A DNA stretch of 51,350 bases from Legionella sp. W10-070 (lineage in GTDB: Bacteria; Pseudomonadota; Gammaproteobacteria; Legionellales; Legionellaceae): the NCBI RefSeq assembly GCF_900640175.1, contig NZ_CAAAJC010000021.1, positions 1 through 51,350 of the forward strand, read 5' to 3'. The notes beneath the pieces are model-generated. The model worked only from the letters and a program-made list of their open reading frames with translations. It was not told the origin of the DNA and did not search any database. Shown here one piece after another: positions 1-8,842 of the stretch. The position numbers and the translations under genes were made by a program. Numbering within the stretch: position 1 is the stretch's first letter; every line of letters starts with the position of its first letter.

Positions 1-89
1 AAAGCGCCCACACAGTTTGTCTTCTATTTCTTAATGAACCCGCCCCGAAGGCGTGATGCGTATTCTACTCATCTCAACTCCCTTGTCAA
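1..89 (-). promoter_or_regulatory. Probable rRNA-operon promoter and leader reading out of the left edge
   Basis: On the minus strand a consensus -35 box TTGACA (84-89) is separated by 16 bases from a -10 box TAGAAT (62-67), followed by a G+C-rich stretch at about 40-55. The transcribed part then contains a motif close to ACTGTGTGGGCGCTT (about 4-18), similar to the leader and spacer elements of gamma-proteobacterial rrn operons. This suggests that a 16S rRNA gene starts just outside the window. The boxes are seen directly; assignment to an rRNA operon is inference from the leader motif, and another strong stable-RNA promoter is possible. Confidence 0.55.
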
Positions 90-121
90 ACACTTTTTTT
101 GTTTTTTTGTGAATTGTCCTT

Positions 122-1339
122 TTATTCGAATTGCTCGTCTAACCAGTCATACATTATAGCATTAGCCAATACTGGATTACCTACCTGACAATGAGTGCTT
201 GCCCCGGTAGTATCATTAAACTTATATTCCGCGGCATTTGTCTTTTTTACAAATTGACGACTTTGTCTTTCAGGTTCCCTGCCTTCTGCCTCGCCGATCA
301 ATGCCAATGTTGGACATTTGATTCTGTCTAGCATCTCTTCGACTTTAAATTCCTGCAAATACCTAAATGTTGCCTTAAATGTTTTCTGACCAAATCGGCT
401 AATCAGACTTTCTGTCTGAGCCTTCAGTTGTTTCGACATTTCTTGTTCTGGAATATAAGCCAGATCTTCAATGGAAAAATCGTCCGTATCAGGAATATCC
501 TTCAGAGGGTCAATGCCACTAAACGCGCTCATATAAGCGTAGAGGTCAACAATAGGTGAATTAGCAATCAGCGCTTTAACACGAGGCTCAAAGCAAGCTG
601 CTCTTGTCGCAAAATAGCCGCCAAAGCTAATACCGCAAAGTGCCAATTTATTGTGGTCTATTTCTTGTCTATGCGCCAATTGATCAATAACCAAGGCCAA
701 TGGCTTTTCATAATCCGGCTTAAAACAAGAGCCGTCATTTAATCTAGCAGTATCCATCTGCCCCGGACCTGCCATTAAAATCACATTATACCCGCGCTCA
801 AGTCCGGCAATTCCCCGCATGCAATATTCTTCTTCCATGGTGCCATCAAAACCACTAACAATAATAATGGTTTTTTTAGGAGTCCTCTCTTTATAAGGGC
901 AGATAAGGTAGGCAGGAATTATTTCCCCATCCAGGTTGAAGGTGAATGATTCAAAATAATGCTTGCTAAAGGCCATTGCCTGCTGAAAACACGCTCTGGA
1001 AAGCAAGCCTAATTTACGATGCCCTTCTTTTTGCCAAGGACTGTAGTACTCAGCAGCACGGAACGAATTACTTGCTTTAAGGAATTGCTCGTAAGCACTT
1101 AGCGCATGATTCTTTGCTGCTCTGGCAATTGCTTCTTGTTGTTGATTATTCCCCCACTTTGCAAACGCTTTTACCCAAGTCTCTGGCTCACCTTCCTGAA
1201 TTTCATCAGCCATAGCAAAGCATTCTCCCACAGAGGCACCTCCATAGGCCGTAGAGCCTAATTGTCGGAGTAATTGGAACTCCATTTCCGGATCAGAAAA
1301 GCCTTTAATCTTGATGATCCCGCGGGCCAAATCAGTCAT
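122..1339 (-). CDS. Alpha/beta hydrolase, esterase/peptidase-like with N-terminal helical region
   Basis: A 405-residue cytoplasmic protein of the alpha/beta hydrolase fold. The first 130 or so residues look helical. The hydrolase core follows, with an oxyanion-type strand IIIVSGFDGT (about 158-167), the nucleophile elbow GISFGGY with Ser238, and a late His near the C terminus (STHCQVGN) that could complete the triad. The layout fits the FrsA/2,6-dihydroxypseudooxynicotine hydrolase type rather than a classical lipase. There is no signal peptide. Substrate is unknown. It is a single gene; the next gene, at 1471, diverges from it. The start at 1339 is followed by a plausible N terminus (MTDLARG). 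Confidence 0.8.
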   Translation of the reverse strand: MTDLARGIIKIKGFSDPEMEFQLLRQLGSTAYGGASVGECFAMADEIQEGEPETWVKAFAKWGNNQQQEAIARAAKNHALSAYEQFLKASNSFRAAEYYSPWQKEGHRKLGLLSRACFQQAMAFSKHYFESFTFNLDGEIIPAYLICPYKERTPKKTIIIVSGFDGTMEEEYCMRGIAGLERGYNVILMAGPGQMDTARLNDGSCFKPDYEKPLALVIDQLAHRQEIDHNKLALCGISFGGYFATRAACFEPRVKALIANSPIVDLYAYMSAFSGIDPLKDIPDTDDFSIEDLAYIPEQEMSKQLKAQTESLISRFGQKTFKATFRYLQEFKVEEMLDRIKCPTLALIGEAEGREPERQSRQFVKKTNAAEYKFNDTTGASTHCQVGNPVLANAIMYDWLDEQFE

Positions 1340-1407
1340 ATCTCTCTCTTTGCTGTTGGTTGATTGCAGTATTCATGGTAACCGATGCAAGAATCAACTG
1401 CCAGACG

Positions 1408-1437
1408 TTGAATTATAGCTAAGGACTAAGCTATTAT
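1408..1437 (+). promoter_or_regulatory. Candidate promoter of the DM9-repeat protein gene
   Basis: TTGAAT (1408-1413) and TATTAT (1432-1437) are spaced by 18 bases and lie about 35 bases upstream of the start at 1471. A short palindrome ATAGCT/AGCTAT sits between the boxes and could be an operator. Both are read directly from the sequence; activity is inferred. Confidence 0.4.
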
Positions 1438-1470
1438 CTGCGCAAATAATTAACTTCCTGAGGATTATAT

Positions 1471-2250
1471 ATGCGCACTGCCTGTATTATGCTAGTCGTT
1501 TTTTCTCTACAATCAACCTGGGCAAGCAATACTTATTATCATCAACAATATAATTCCTTGAACAATGCATTAAGGACAGGAACAGATACCAATGGAAAAC
1601 CCTTGTATTTATGTACAGCAAGGCTTTTCAACAGCACTCAGCCCGGCAAAACCTGGGAAGGCTATGGTCGTTGTAACGTTCCTTACGGTGGTAAGGAATA
1701 TATTGTCGATAAATTTGAAGTCCCCCTCAAGGATAGGTTCAGAGGTAGCTATTGGCAAAATAATGGCGGTATGGCCATGCCTGTGGGACAAGAGGCTGAT
1801 GGTACGCCTTTGTTTTTATGCCAGGTTTTTTTCAAGGGAAGCAAGCAACCCGGAAAAACCTGGCCTGGATATAATCATTGTAATATTTCCTACGCGGGTC
1901 AGGAAATCATTACCGATAATTATCAGGTCTTAACCAAAGAAAGGGCAGGAAGACATCACCATCGGCATCAAGCTGAACAGCAGTGCATTCACGGCCGCTT
2001 TGGACAAATGGCCTGTGGCTATAATTGCATACAGTCAATTAATCGGGTTGGCTGCGCCTCTTCGCCAGACCAGCAATGTCTTGCTGATAATTTTGGCACC
2101 ATTACTTGTGGCTATGGCTGCGTAAAAACTCCCCTTAAAGTCATCTGCGCAAACCGACGCAGCGAAAACTGTGTCATTAATAATTATAATGAAAGCCGTT
2201 GTGGAAAAAACTGCCGCATAGACCGCTTTAACCGTATTCAGTGCAATTAG
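1471..2250 (+). CDS. Secreted DM9 (DUF3421)-repeat protein with C-terminal cysteine repeats
   Basis: A 259-residue protein with an N-terminal signal peptide (MRTACIMLVVFSLQSTWAS). Two DM9-like repeats follow (about 33-86 and 98-155), each with the pattern G-x-DxNG-x-PLYLC and PGKTW-x-GYxxCN-x-YxGxE. After a His-rich linker (about 161-166, RHHHRH), three Cys repeats of about 30 residues fill 171-259, each with the spacing C-x8-10-C-x3-C-x7-8-C. DM9 repeats are lectin-like in animals, and proteins with them occur in Legionella. Here carbohydrate binding is inference. A good Shine-Dalgarno, TGAGGA, precedes the ATG. The gene stands alone and converges on folA. Confidence 0.75.
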   Translation: MRTACIMLVVFSLQSTWASNTYYHQQYNSLNNALRTGTDTNGKPLYLCTARLFNSTQPGKTWEGYGRCNVPYGGKEYIVDKFEVPLKDRFRGSYWQNNGGMAMPVGQEADGTPLFLCQVFFKGSKQPGKTWPGYNHCNISYAGQEIITDNYQVLTKERAGRHHHRHQAEQQCIHGRFGQMACGYNCIQSINRVGCASSPDQQCLADNFGTITCGYGCVKTPLKVICANRRSENCVINNYNESRCGKNCRIDRFNRIQCN

Positions 2251-2289
2251 CATCCAACACAGCCATAAAAGGCATGAGGATAATATCTT

Positions 2290-2790
2290 TTATGGCACCC
2301 GTTTGCTTTCTTTCTCATATCGACAAAAGGTCATATCGAACTTATTTTTTTCATCTCGAGGTCGAAAAATCGCTTCTTTACAACTCCAAATGTCTTTATC
2401 CAACTTTGGGAAAAAAACATCGGCCTCAAATTGATGATGAATTAGCGTCAAGTATATCCGCGAAGCCAGAGACAAGGTCTGCTCATAGAGAGTGGCGCCA
2501 CCAATCACCATTACTTCTGGCACATCCGCTGTTAAAGTCAAGATCTCCGCTAAAGAGCTAACCAGTTTTACCCCTTCAAGCTTCCTTTCTTGACGACTTA
2601 ACACGATATTTAAGCGACCAGGCAGAGGTTTGCCTATAGAGTTAAACGTTTTTCGACCCATGATAATTGGTTTACCCATGGTTATGGTTTTAAAGTGCTG
2701 CAAATCTGCTGGTAAATGGCAAAGCAAACGGTTATCTTTCCCTATGCCATAATTCTCATCAATTGCAGCAATCAAACTAATTATCGGCAT
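2290..2790 (-). CDS. folA: Dihydrofolate reductase
   Basis: A 166-residue type I dihydrofolate reductase that reduces dihydrofolate to tetrahydrofolate with NADPH in the cytoplasm. The sequence has the usual N-terminal strand ISLIAAIDENYGIGKDN, the LLCHLPADLQHFK helix (in the position of the active-site acid Asp27 of E. coli, an Asp is present in PADLQ), the NADPH-binding GRKTFNSIG motif and the VMVIGGATLYEQ loop. Length is normal. The gene is the last of a minus-strand run; its start overlaps the end of pdxA by 10 bases, which suggests translational coupling. An inverted repeat (2262-2271/2287-2296) lies over its stop codon but lacks a T-tract. Confidence 0.95.
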   Translation of the reverse strand: MPIISLIAAIDENYGIGKDNRLLCHLPADLQHFKTITMGKPIIMGRKTFNSIGKPLPGRLNIVLSRQERKLEGVKLVSSLAEILTLTADVPEVMVIGGATLYEQTLSLASRIYLTLIHHQFEADVFFPKLDKDIWSCKEAIFRPRDEKNKFDMTFCRYEKESKRVP

Positions 2791-3764
2791 CTGCTTTCCT
2801 TTCGTTTTGCCATAGATTCAGCCATCCTCACTGCAGCCAATAAACTTCCTGTTTCTGCCAATCCAGTACCAGCCAACTCTAATGCGGTTCCATGATCCAC
2901 TGAAGTACGGATAATGGGAAGGCCTAAGGTGACATTTACCGCTGAACCAAATCCTGAATATTTTAACACAGGCAACCCTTGATCATGGTACATGGCAACA
3001 AAGGCATCACAACGCTTCAGATTATGAGGAGTAAATAAGGTATCCGCCGGAAAGGGACCGTCTAGATTGATCCCTTTATCCTTTAGTACACTGAGGGCAG
3101 GATTTATAATTTCGATTTCTTCCCGTCCCAAATACCCCCCCTCCCCTGCATGTGGGTTCAGACCCGCAACATAGATACGTGGATTATGGATACCAAATTG
3201 AGAGATTAGCGCCTCATTGAGTCGGCTAATTACCTTAGCAATCAAAGATACAGAAATGGTATCAGCCACTGCTCTTAAAGGAAGATGGGTAGTGACCAAG
3301 GCTACTTTCATGGAATCAGTTGCCAACATCATCACCACTGTTTCTGTCTTGCAATGCGCCGCCAGGAATTCAGTATGGCCAGTAAACGCAATACCTGCCT
3401 GATTAATTACAGCCTTATGGACAGGCGCTGTGACAAGACCTGCAAATTCGCCCTGAGAACATTTATCTGCTGCCAGCGTTAACATATCAACAACATAAGG
3501 CGCGTTTAATGGATCTAATTTTCCGGTTATGACTTCAGCCTTACAAGGAAGAGAAAGAACAGTCAGGTATCCAGGTTTTTGATTTAAGGGCAAATCAGGC
3601 TGATAATCTAAAAAATTGACATCCAGCCGCAATTGCCGGGCACGCTGAATAAGGAGAGCTTTATCCGCTAAAATTACTACTGGTAACTTATAGGCAGCGA
3701 GAGCAAGGCATAAGTCAGGCCCGACTCCCGCAGGTTCACCACTGCTAACAAGCAGTGGCTTCAT
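2781..3764 (-). CDS. pdxA: 4-hydroxythreonine-4-phosphate dehydrogenase
   Basis: A 327-residue PdxA, which oxidises 4-phosphohydroxy-L-threonine on the way to pyridoxal 5'-phosphate. Family signatures visible are SSGEPAGVGPDL at the N terminus, TGHTEFLAAHC (metal-binding His), GLNPHAGEGGYLGREE, and MYHDQGLPVLK with the late RTSVDHGTALE block. Length agrees with the family. It overlaps surA by 4 bases (ATGA) and folA by 10, so surA-pdxA-folA is almost certainly one transcript. The pdxA-surA-lptD order is the same as in enterobacteria. The PLP it provides is also the cofactor of the alpha-oxoamine synthase further along the window, though no direct link is implied. Confidence 0.95.
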   Translation of the reverse strand: MKPLLVSSGEPAGVGPDLCLALAAYKLPVVILADKALLIQRARQLRLDVNFLDYQPDLPLNQKPGYLTVLSLPCKAEVITGKLDPLNAPYVVDMLTLAADKCSQGEFAGLVTAPVHKAVINQAGIAFTGHTEFLAAHCKTETVVMMLATDSMKVALVTTHLPLRAVADTISVSLIAKVISRLNEALISQFGIHNPRIYVAGLNPHAGEGGYLGREEIEIINPALSVLKDKGINLDGPFPADTLFTPHNLKRCDAFVAMYHDQGLPVLKYSGFGSAVNVTLGLPIIRTSVDHGTALELAGTGLAETGSLLAAVRMAESMAKRKESRCR

Positions 3765-5050
3765 GCCAATTCCTTATCAACAATACTGATATAAGCATTT
3801 GAGCGCAAATGCTGTTGCCAGTTCTGCACAGCCTCAGTAAATTTTCGCTGCTGTAAAAACTGCCTGACCTGTTGTCGTTTAAATGACTCCGTATCATCTA
3901 TTTTTTTACGTTCCAATACCTCAATTAAGTGCCAGCCAAAAACTGATTTCACCGGTTTGCTAACCTTATGGGCAGGCAAGGAGTCCATGGCCTTTTCAAA
4001 TTCCGGCACCAACTCTCCGGGATTAACCCAACCCAAATCCCCTCCTTTGACAGCACTTGCCGCATCCAGTGAATATTGCTTGGCTAACAGGGAAAAATCC
4101 TTGCCTGATTTCAGCTGTTGGTATAAATTGTATGCCTGCTTACTCGCCTCTCCGGAGGTGATGCTGGTATCAGGTTTCAATAAGATATGACGCACATGGG
4201 TCTTAACTACTTCATGATGCTGACTGTCCCCGCCACCTACCGTGATCAATTTAATAAGCTGGAACCCATTACCTGTTCTTATTGGCCCTGCCACCTGGCC
4301 GACCTTCATCGCAACCACTTGCGTGGCAAACACCTCAGGTAATTCCGCCAGATGACGCTCCCCTAAGTCGCCTCCTTCCAAGGCAAATTCACCACTGGAT
4401 TCAGCAATGGCCAGACGACTAAAATCCTCTCCCTGTTTAACCTTGGCGAGTAATTCCATTGCTTTCTGACGTGCTTTCTTTAGTTGTTCAGTAGTAGGTT
4501 CCTCAGGTAATGGAACCACAATATTTTGCAAATGGTAGGTTTGTTGCTTTTTCTCATCCTGCTGAACGGTTTTTAAGTAATCTTCCACCTGTTCAGGAGT
4601 TATACTTAGATCCTTGGCCACTGCTTTTTGCTGCAAACGGCTGATTAGCATTTCCTTGCGTATATTTTCTTTATAAGTCTGCCAGGTTAATCCCTGCCTG
4701 GTTATTTCTTCTCGCAACTGGGTAACGGACAAATCATTCGCTGCGGCAATTTTGGCAATAGCGTCATTCAAATCAGTATTATCTATAGTGATATCATTTT
4801 GTTTTGCTAACTGTAATTGTAAATCAACATCAATAAGATGTTGCAACACCTGTTTGCGCAGCACTTTTTCAGGCGGCAGCTGCATATGCTTTGCTTCAAG
4901 CTGCTGTTTTAAGGTTTCCACCTGGGTATTTAATTCACTCTCCGTGATAACCCCATCATTTACAATGGCTACCACCTTATCCAAAGGTTGTGCTTCTGCC
5001 ATGGTAAATACCGATAAAAGCAATGTTAAAGATGCTATTCGTTTTAGCAT
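3761..5050 (-). CDS. surA: Periplasmic chaperone / peptidyl-prolyl isomerase SurA
   Basis: A 429-residue periplasmic chaperone for outer-membrane proteins. It has a signal peptide (MLKRIASLTLLLSVFTMAEA), an N-terminal SurA chaperone domain beginning with the typical DKVVAIVNDGVITESEL, and two parvulin domains. The first is at about 170-272 (YHLQNIVVPLPEE to GNGFQLIKL), the second at about 285-385 (RHILLKPD to FGWHLIEVLE). Length matches the E. coli protein (428). It lies 84 bases downstream of lptD, whose product is a main SurA client, and overlaps pdxA by 4 bases. Confidence 0.95.
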   Translation of the reverse strand: MLKRIASLTLLLSVFTMAEAQPLDKVVAIVNDGVITESELNTQVETLKQQLEAKHMQLPPEKVLRKQVLQHLIDVDLQLQLAKQNDITIDNTDLNDAIAKIAAANDLSVTQLREEITRQGLTWQTYKENIRKEMLISRLQQKAVAKDLSITPEQVEDYLKTVQQDEKKQQTYHLQNIVVPLPEEPTTEQLKKARQKAMELLAKVKQGEDFSRLAIAESSGEFALEGGDLGERHLAELPEVFATQVVAMKVGQVAGPIRTGNGFQLIKLITVGGGDSQHHEVVKTHVRHILLKPDTSITSGEASKQAYNLYQQLKSGKDFSLLAKQYSLDAASAVKGGDLGWVNPGELVPEFEKAMDSLPAHKVSKPVKSVFGWHLIEVLERKKIDDTESFKRQQVRQFLQQRKFTEAVQNWQQHLRSNAYISIVDKELA

Positions 5051-5134
5051 ATAATTTCCCCTGTTAACCCTTTTGCAAGATTGGGTATTTTAATCAAATT
5101 AAAAGCAACTTTCATCAATTTAGCTCAACTCGCC

Positions 5135-7753
5135 TTAACTATTATGAAAAGTATCCAGATAACCAGGAATAAAAGTATTAATAGTACTCGATGGATCGCT
5201 GTTGCCTGCAGAGCCAAGCCCTTTTAATAAAATCTGAAAAAAGACATTATTGTTATACCTTGGCCGAGCCTGAGAATCCAGACTTTGGAAGCTTCGCCCA
5301 GCCATTAAACGCACAGCCCAGCAGCAACTGTCATATTGTACACCCAGCAAGGACAACATCTCATAGCGCTTGCTAATGTTGTAGTTATAGGCTCCCAAAC
5401 TGCTCCATTGTTCATTAAAAGGCCAGGCATAAGAAAAACTTAACTGATTGAGGGCATTGTCTTGCACATTGCTAAACGCCACCTTGGTGATATCCCCATT
5501 GGCAAGGTAAGAATAACCAATGTTAACAATATGATTTAACTCCGGTTCATAATGGAAATTAAGATGGGCATTATCAGTCGAATTGCTGCTGACATTCCAA
5601 ATATAATCCCCTGTCAGAACCCAGGCAGGATTAAAGCGATACAAGGCTCGTGCTGTAACAGGTGAATAGTCTGTATCCGGTGGCAAATAGCCCAGAGCAA
5701 GGGGATTATCCACGCAATAACCGGCGCTGCTTTGACATAATTTCACCCGCCTGTTGGCAAAATAACGCAGCTGCCCAATAGAGAAACTGGCTTTCTGCTC
5801 TCCTGTTTCCTCCGACAACCACTGAGAGCTCAATGCATAGGCAACCTGATTCGCATCCCCAATACGATCAAAGCCAGAAAAGCGGTTTTTACGAAATAAT
5901 TGATCGTAATTAAATATCATATACCCAGAATCAAAAACCGGAATGGGTGTTTGATCATGATAGGGGACATAAAGATAGTAGAGCCGCGGTTCCAGGGTTT
6001 GGGTAAAGGACTTGCCAAATACTGGAAGAGAACGCTCGAAATATAAACCACTATCAATGCTATAGCGGGGAATAGTACGGTTAAATTGCTGAGACCTGTT
6101 ATTAGTCTGCAAGGGAAAACCGTAATTATTGATTGGATTACTATCATTGTAAGAAGCGTAATTATTATTACCGATGCCATAATAATTCTCCACAACCTCT
6201 ACCGAAGGGGTAATATATCCCCAAGGCTTGATTTGCGGCAGTGCCAGGACTGGATTTAAATGATAGCGAGATCCTTGTGGTTTCACTGAGGTATTCACAG
6301 GCCACTGATATCTGTCGAATTGTCCCAGGATGGATAGATTGCCATTCAAAGGCAGGTCACTATAGGTTCCATTTGCCATAAGCTGAGGCAGCCGTTGGTA
6401 AACATCCTCTATCGGCGTTTGATTAACGGGATGCAAGGTCTGGTAGCTTTGTACCATACCTCGAAGTAACCAATGATCAGTAGTGTAGATTAATTTAGCC
6501 TCACGCAATAATTGACGCTCGGTTAACACTGCCAGATTACTGCTGAAATCCTGAAGGAAATAATCATCAGAAACCTGTTGGAAATTAATCCCCAAATGCA
6601 GATTAGGCAGCAACTGGGTGTTATTTAACATTTGAAAAGACCATCTGTTGTCAGACAGTCCTTTTAGTCGGGGATATAGCACCTCTTGATCGAAAAGATA
6701 TTTTTTAAAGGCTTGATCATCAGGGAGAATACGCCCATTAAAAACTCCTGATGAATAAGGGGTTAAATATCGAAACTGCCCTTCCATCATCAAACCGCGG
6801 CGTGAATAAAGGTGAGGGGTTATTGTTGCATCGTAATTGGGGGCGATATTCCAATAATAAGGTTGTGCATAATCAAAACCACCGATATTGGAAGAACCAA
6901 ATACCGGCATTAAAAATCCGGATTTACGCTCTCGGGAGGTGGGGAAACTGAAGTAGGGGGCATAGAGTACAGGCCAGTCATAAATGCGTAGTTTGGCATG
7001 ACGGGCAACCCCTGTCGCCTTGGCATCATCCAATGTAATTCGTTCTGCCTCAATCTGCCATGCCTTATCCTGGGGAGCGCAATTGCTGTAAGTGGCTTTT
7101 TCCAAACGATAATCCTTATTAGCAAAACGCTCGATAAGGCTTGCTCGACCCCAGGCAGGTAAAACAGCACCGTGCCGTTGAAAGTTAAAACGGTATAACA
7201 CATCTTCGACTTTTCCCGACTTGTCCTGCGGGTAAATGGTTGCTTTTCTGGCAAGCATCAAGCGCTCGGGTTCCATGTAGTGAACCTCACCCAGCAGTTC
7301 AATTTTAGTGACCTTGTTTGATTTTGCATCGCGGTAAACATAGGCTGTCTGTGCACTTACCACCCGCTCGGCCTCCTGCACCTCCACATTGCCAGTCAGC
7401 CGCGAACGGCCTTGCGTGTAAAAAGAGACTTCATCAGCCATGATCCGCACCTCACCTTCTCCTGCTAACGGCGTGATGGTAATCGGTTGATAATGGCCAT
7501 GGCAAAGCGATGTGATGTCAGCCTCAGCTACCTGCCACCCTAAACAATCTGCAAACCGGGCGCGAATAGCATCGGTTAAATCCACATCGCGGGCAATGAC
7601 GCAGGCTTTTACTGGTTCAACGACCAATACGCCTGAAGCATAGCTTATCTTATGGTACGTGCCGACAGCCGCACTGACTACAGCAAGCATGCTCGCAAAA
7701 AGATAACGATGAGAAATTATTTTATTAATAGCAAACCTAATGTTCAGCGTCAC
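5135..7753 (-). CDS. lptD: LPS-assembly protein LptD
   Basis: An outer-membrane beta-barrel of about 872 residues that, with LptE, inserts LPS into the outer leaflet. An N-terminal hydrophobic stretch (about 14-35) acts as signal. The jelly-roll (OstA) domain includes the strand pattern TQGRSRLTGNVEVQE, and the barrel follows with LptD hallmarks such as the YSNCAPQDKAWQI segment and the paired cysteines SCCWAVRLMAG near the C terminus, which form the essential disulfides in E. coli. I prefer GTG at 7753 (AAGG 7 bases upstream) over the TTG one codon earlier. The gene leads the lptD-surA-pdxA-folA run. Confidence 0.93.
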   Translation of the reverse strand: MTLNIRFAINKIISHRYLFASMLAVVSAAVGTYHKISYASGVLVVEPVKACVIARDVDLTDAIRARFADCLGWQVAEADITSLCHGHYQPITITPLAGEGEVRIMADEVSFYTQGRSRLTGNVEVQEAERVVSAQTAYVYRDAKSNKVTKIELLGEVHYMEPERLMLARKATIYPQDKSGKVEDVLYRFNFQRHGAVLPAWGRASLIERFANKDYRLEKATYSNCAPQDKAWQIEAERITLDDAKATGVARHAKLRIYDWPVLYAPYFSFPTSRERKSGFLMPVFGSSNIGGFDYAQPYYWNIAPNYDATITPHLYSRRGLMMEGQFRYLTPYSSGVFNGRILPDDQAFKKYLFDQEVLYPRLKGLSDNRWSFQMLNNTQLLPNLHLGINFQQVSDDYFLQDFSSNLAVLTERQLLREAKLIYTTDHWLLRGMVQSYQTLHPVNQTPIEDVYQRLPQLMANGTYSDLPLNGNLSILGQFDRYQWPVNTSVKPQGSRYHLNPVLALPQIKPWGYITPSVEVVENYYGIGNNNYASYNDSNPINNYGFPLQTNNRSQQFNRTIPRYSIDSGLYFERSLPVFGKSFTQTLEPRLYYLYVPYHDQTPIPVFDSGYMIFNYDQLFRKNRFSGFDRIGDANQVAYALSSQWLSEETGEQKASFSIGQLRYFANRRVKLCQSSAGYCVDNPLALGYLPPDTDYSPVTARALYRFNPAWVLTGDYIWNVSSNSTDNAHLNFHYEPELNHIVNIGYSYLANGDITKVAFSNVQDNALNQLSFSYAWPFNEQWSSLGAYNYNISKRYEMLSLLGVQYDSCCWAVRLMAGRSFQSLDSQARPRYNNNVFFQILLKGLGSAGNSDPSSTINTFIPGYLDTFHNS

Positions 7754-7858
7754 CAAAATACCTTATGATGCACATGCACAAAGGGTGCACGATAATTAAT
7801 TAGTACAATAGTTAAATCCACATTTTGTACGCGGTAAATTAAGGCTTGGGAGTATAAC

Positions 7859-8842
7859 ATGCAAAATCGGCAAAACGCACTTAACAAATGGTTAGGCGAA
7901 CTATTCGCGCAAGCCCGATTTACTCTCACCCCTTTAGCAGGGGATGCCAGCTTCAGACGCTATTTTCGCCTCCATACCCATAATAGCAGCCAGATTGTTA
8001 TGGACGCCCCCCCTGAGAAAGAATCATTGGAGTCATTCCTGGCAGTCAATGAATTGCTGATCCAGCTGGGCATCGATGTTCCGAGGATACAAGCCGTTGA
8101 CAAAGAACAAGGATTTGCAATCCTGGATGACTTAGGTGATGAGCTGCTACTTGGCAAACTGTCAACCGGGACTGCCAGCCGATTATACACAGCAGCAATG
8201 GATGTTCTGCTCACCATGCAGCAATGCCCTGTCCCCAGTCTCAACCGATTGCCTGCCTTTGATAAGCAATTCATGCTGCAGGAACTTGCTATCTTTAAAG
8301 AGTGGTTTCTTCATGCCTATTTGGAAATTCGGCTTGACCCCGGGGAAGAAAACCTCTTAAACGAGACGTTTAACTGGCTCAGCAATCAAATTTCAATGCA
8401 GCCGCAGGTATTTATTCATCGCGATTATCACTCACGCAACCTTATGCTACTTCATGAGAGTGGCAAAATAAAACTAGGTGTTATTGACTTCCAGGATGCC
8501 ATGCGCGGACCCTTCACCTATGATCTGGTGTCTTTGCTTAAGGATTGTTATATCCAGTGGCCGCATGAGCAAGTCATCTTTTGGCTTGAACATTTCTATC
8601 AACACTCATCAATAGCCCAGCAATGGACGATAAAGGATTTTATTGGTGGGTTTGATTTATGCGGACTCCAGCGCCATTTGAAAATACTTGGTGTTTTTGC
8701 ACGCCTGTACCTGCGAGATAATAAGGCGAATTACCTGAAGGATTTACCGCTAACTCTTCACTATATATTGGCTTGCCTTGAGCGCTATAACGAATTACAA
8801 CCCTTCTACCATTTCATGCAAAACAGAGTTCACCTGCCATGA
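7859..8842 (+). CDS. amgK: N-acetylmuramate/N-acetylglucosamine kinase (aminoglycoside phosphotransferase fold)
   Basis: A 327-residue sugar kinase of the APH/choline kinase fold. The Brenner-type motif FIHRDYHSRNLML holds the catalytic Asp, and LGVIDFQDAMRGPFTYDL holds the metal-binding Asp. In Pseudomonas, AmgK phosphorylates the anomeric position of MurNAc in a peptidoglycan recycling route that bypasses de novo synthesis, and it lies next to lptD and murU exactly as here. Start ATG at 7859 is preceded by GGGAG with 6-base spacing. It diverges from lptD and overlaps murU by 4 bases (ATGA). Function is assigned by fold plus conserved context. Confidence 0.88.
   Translation: MQNRQNALNKWLGELFAQARFTLTPLAGDASFRRYFRLHTHNSSQIVMDAPPEKESLESFLAVNELLIQLGIDVPRIQAVDKEQGFAILDDLGDELLLGKLSTGTASRLYTAAMDVLLTMQQCPVPSLNRLPAFDKQFMLQELAIFKEWFLHAYLEIRLDPGEENLLNETFNWLSNQISMQPQVFIHRDYHSRNLMLLHESGKIKLGVIDFQDAMRGPFTYDLVSLLKDCYIQWPHEQVIFWLEHFYQHSSIAQQWTIKDFIGGFDLCGLQRHLKILGVFARLYLRDNKANYLKDLPLTLHYILACLERYNELQPFYHFMQNRVHLP

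Noticed and set aside
2262-2296. Inverted repeat GCCATAAAAG/CTTTTATGGC between the DM9 gene and folA as a bidirectional terminator
   Set aside because: No T-tract follows on either strand and the loop is long; termination is possible but not supported enough for a feature.
5917-6195. Minus-strand 92-codon frame with hydrophobic stretches inside lptD
   Set aside because: It lies entirely in the lptD coding region in another frame; the hydrophobicity comes from the shifted beta-strand codons.
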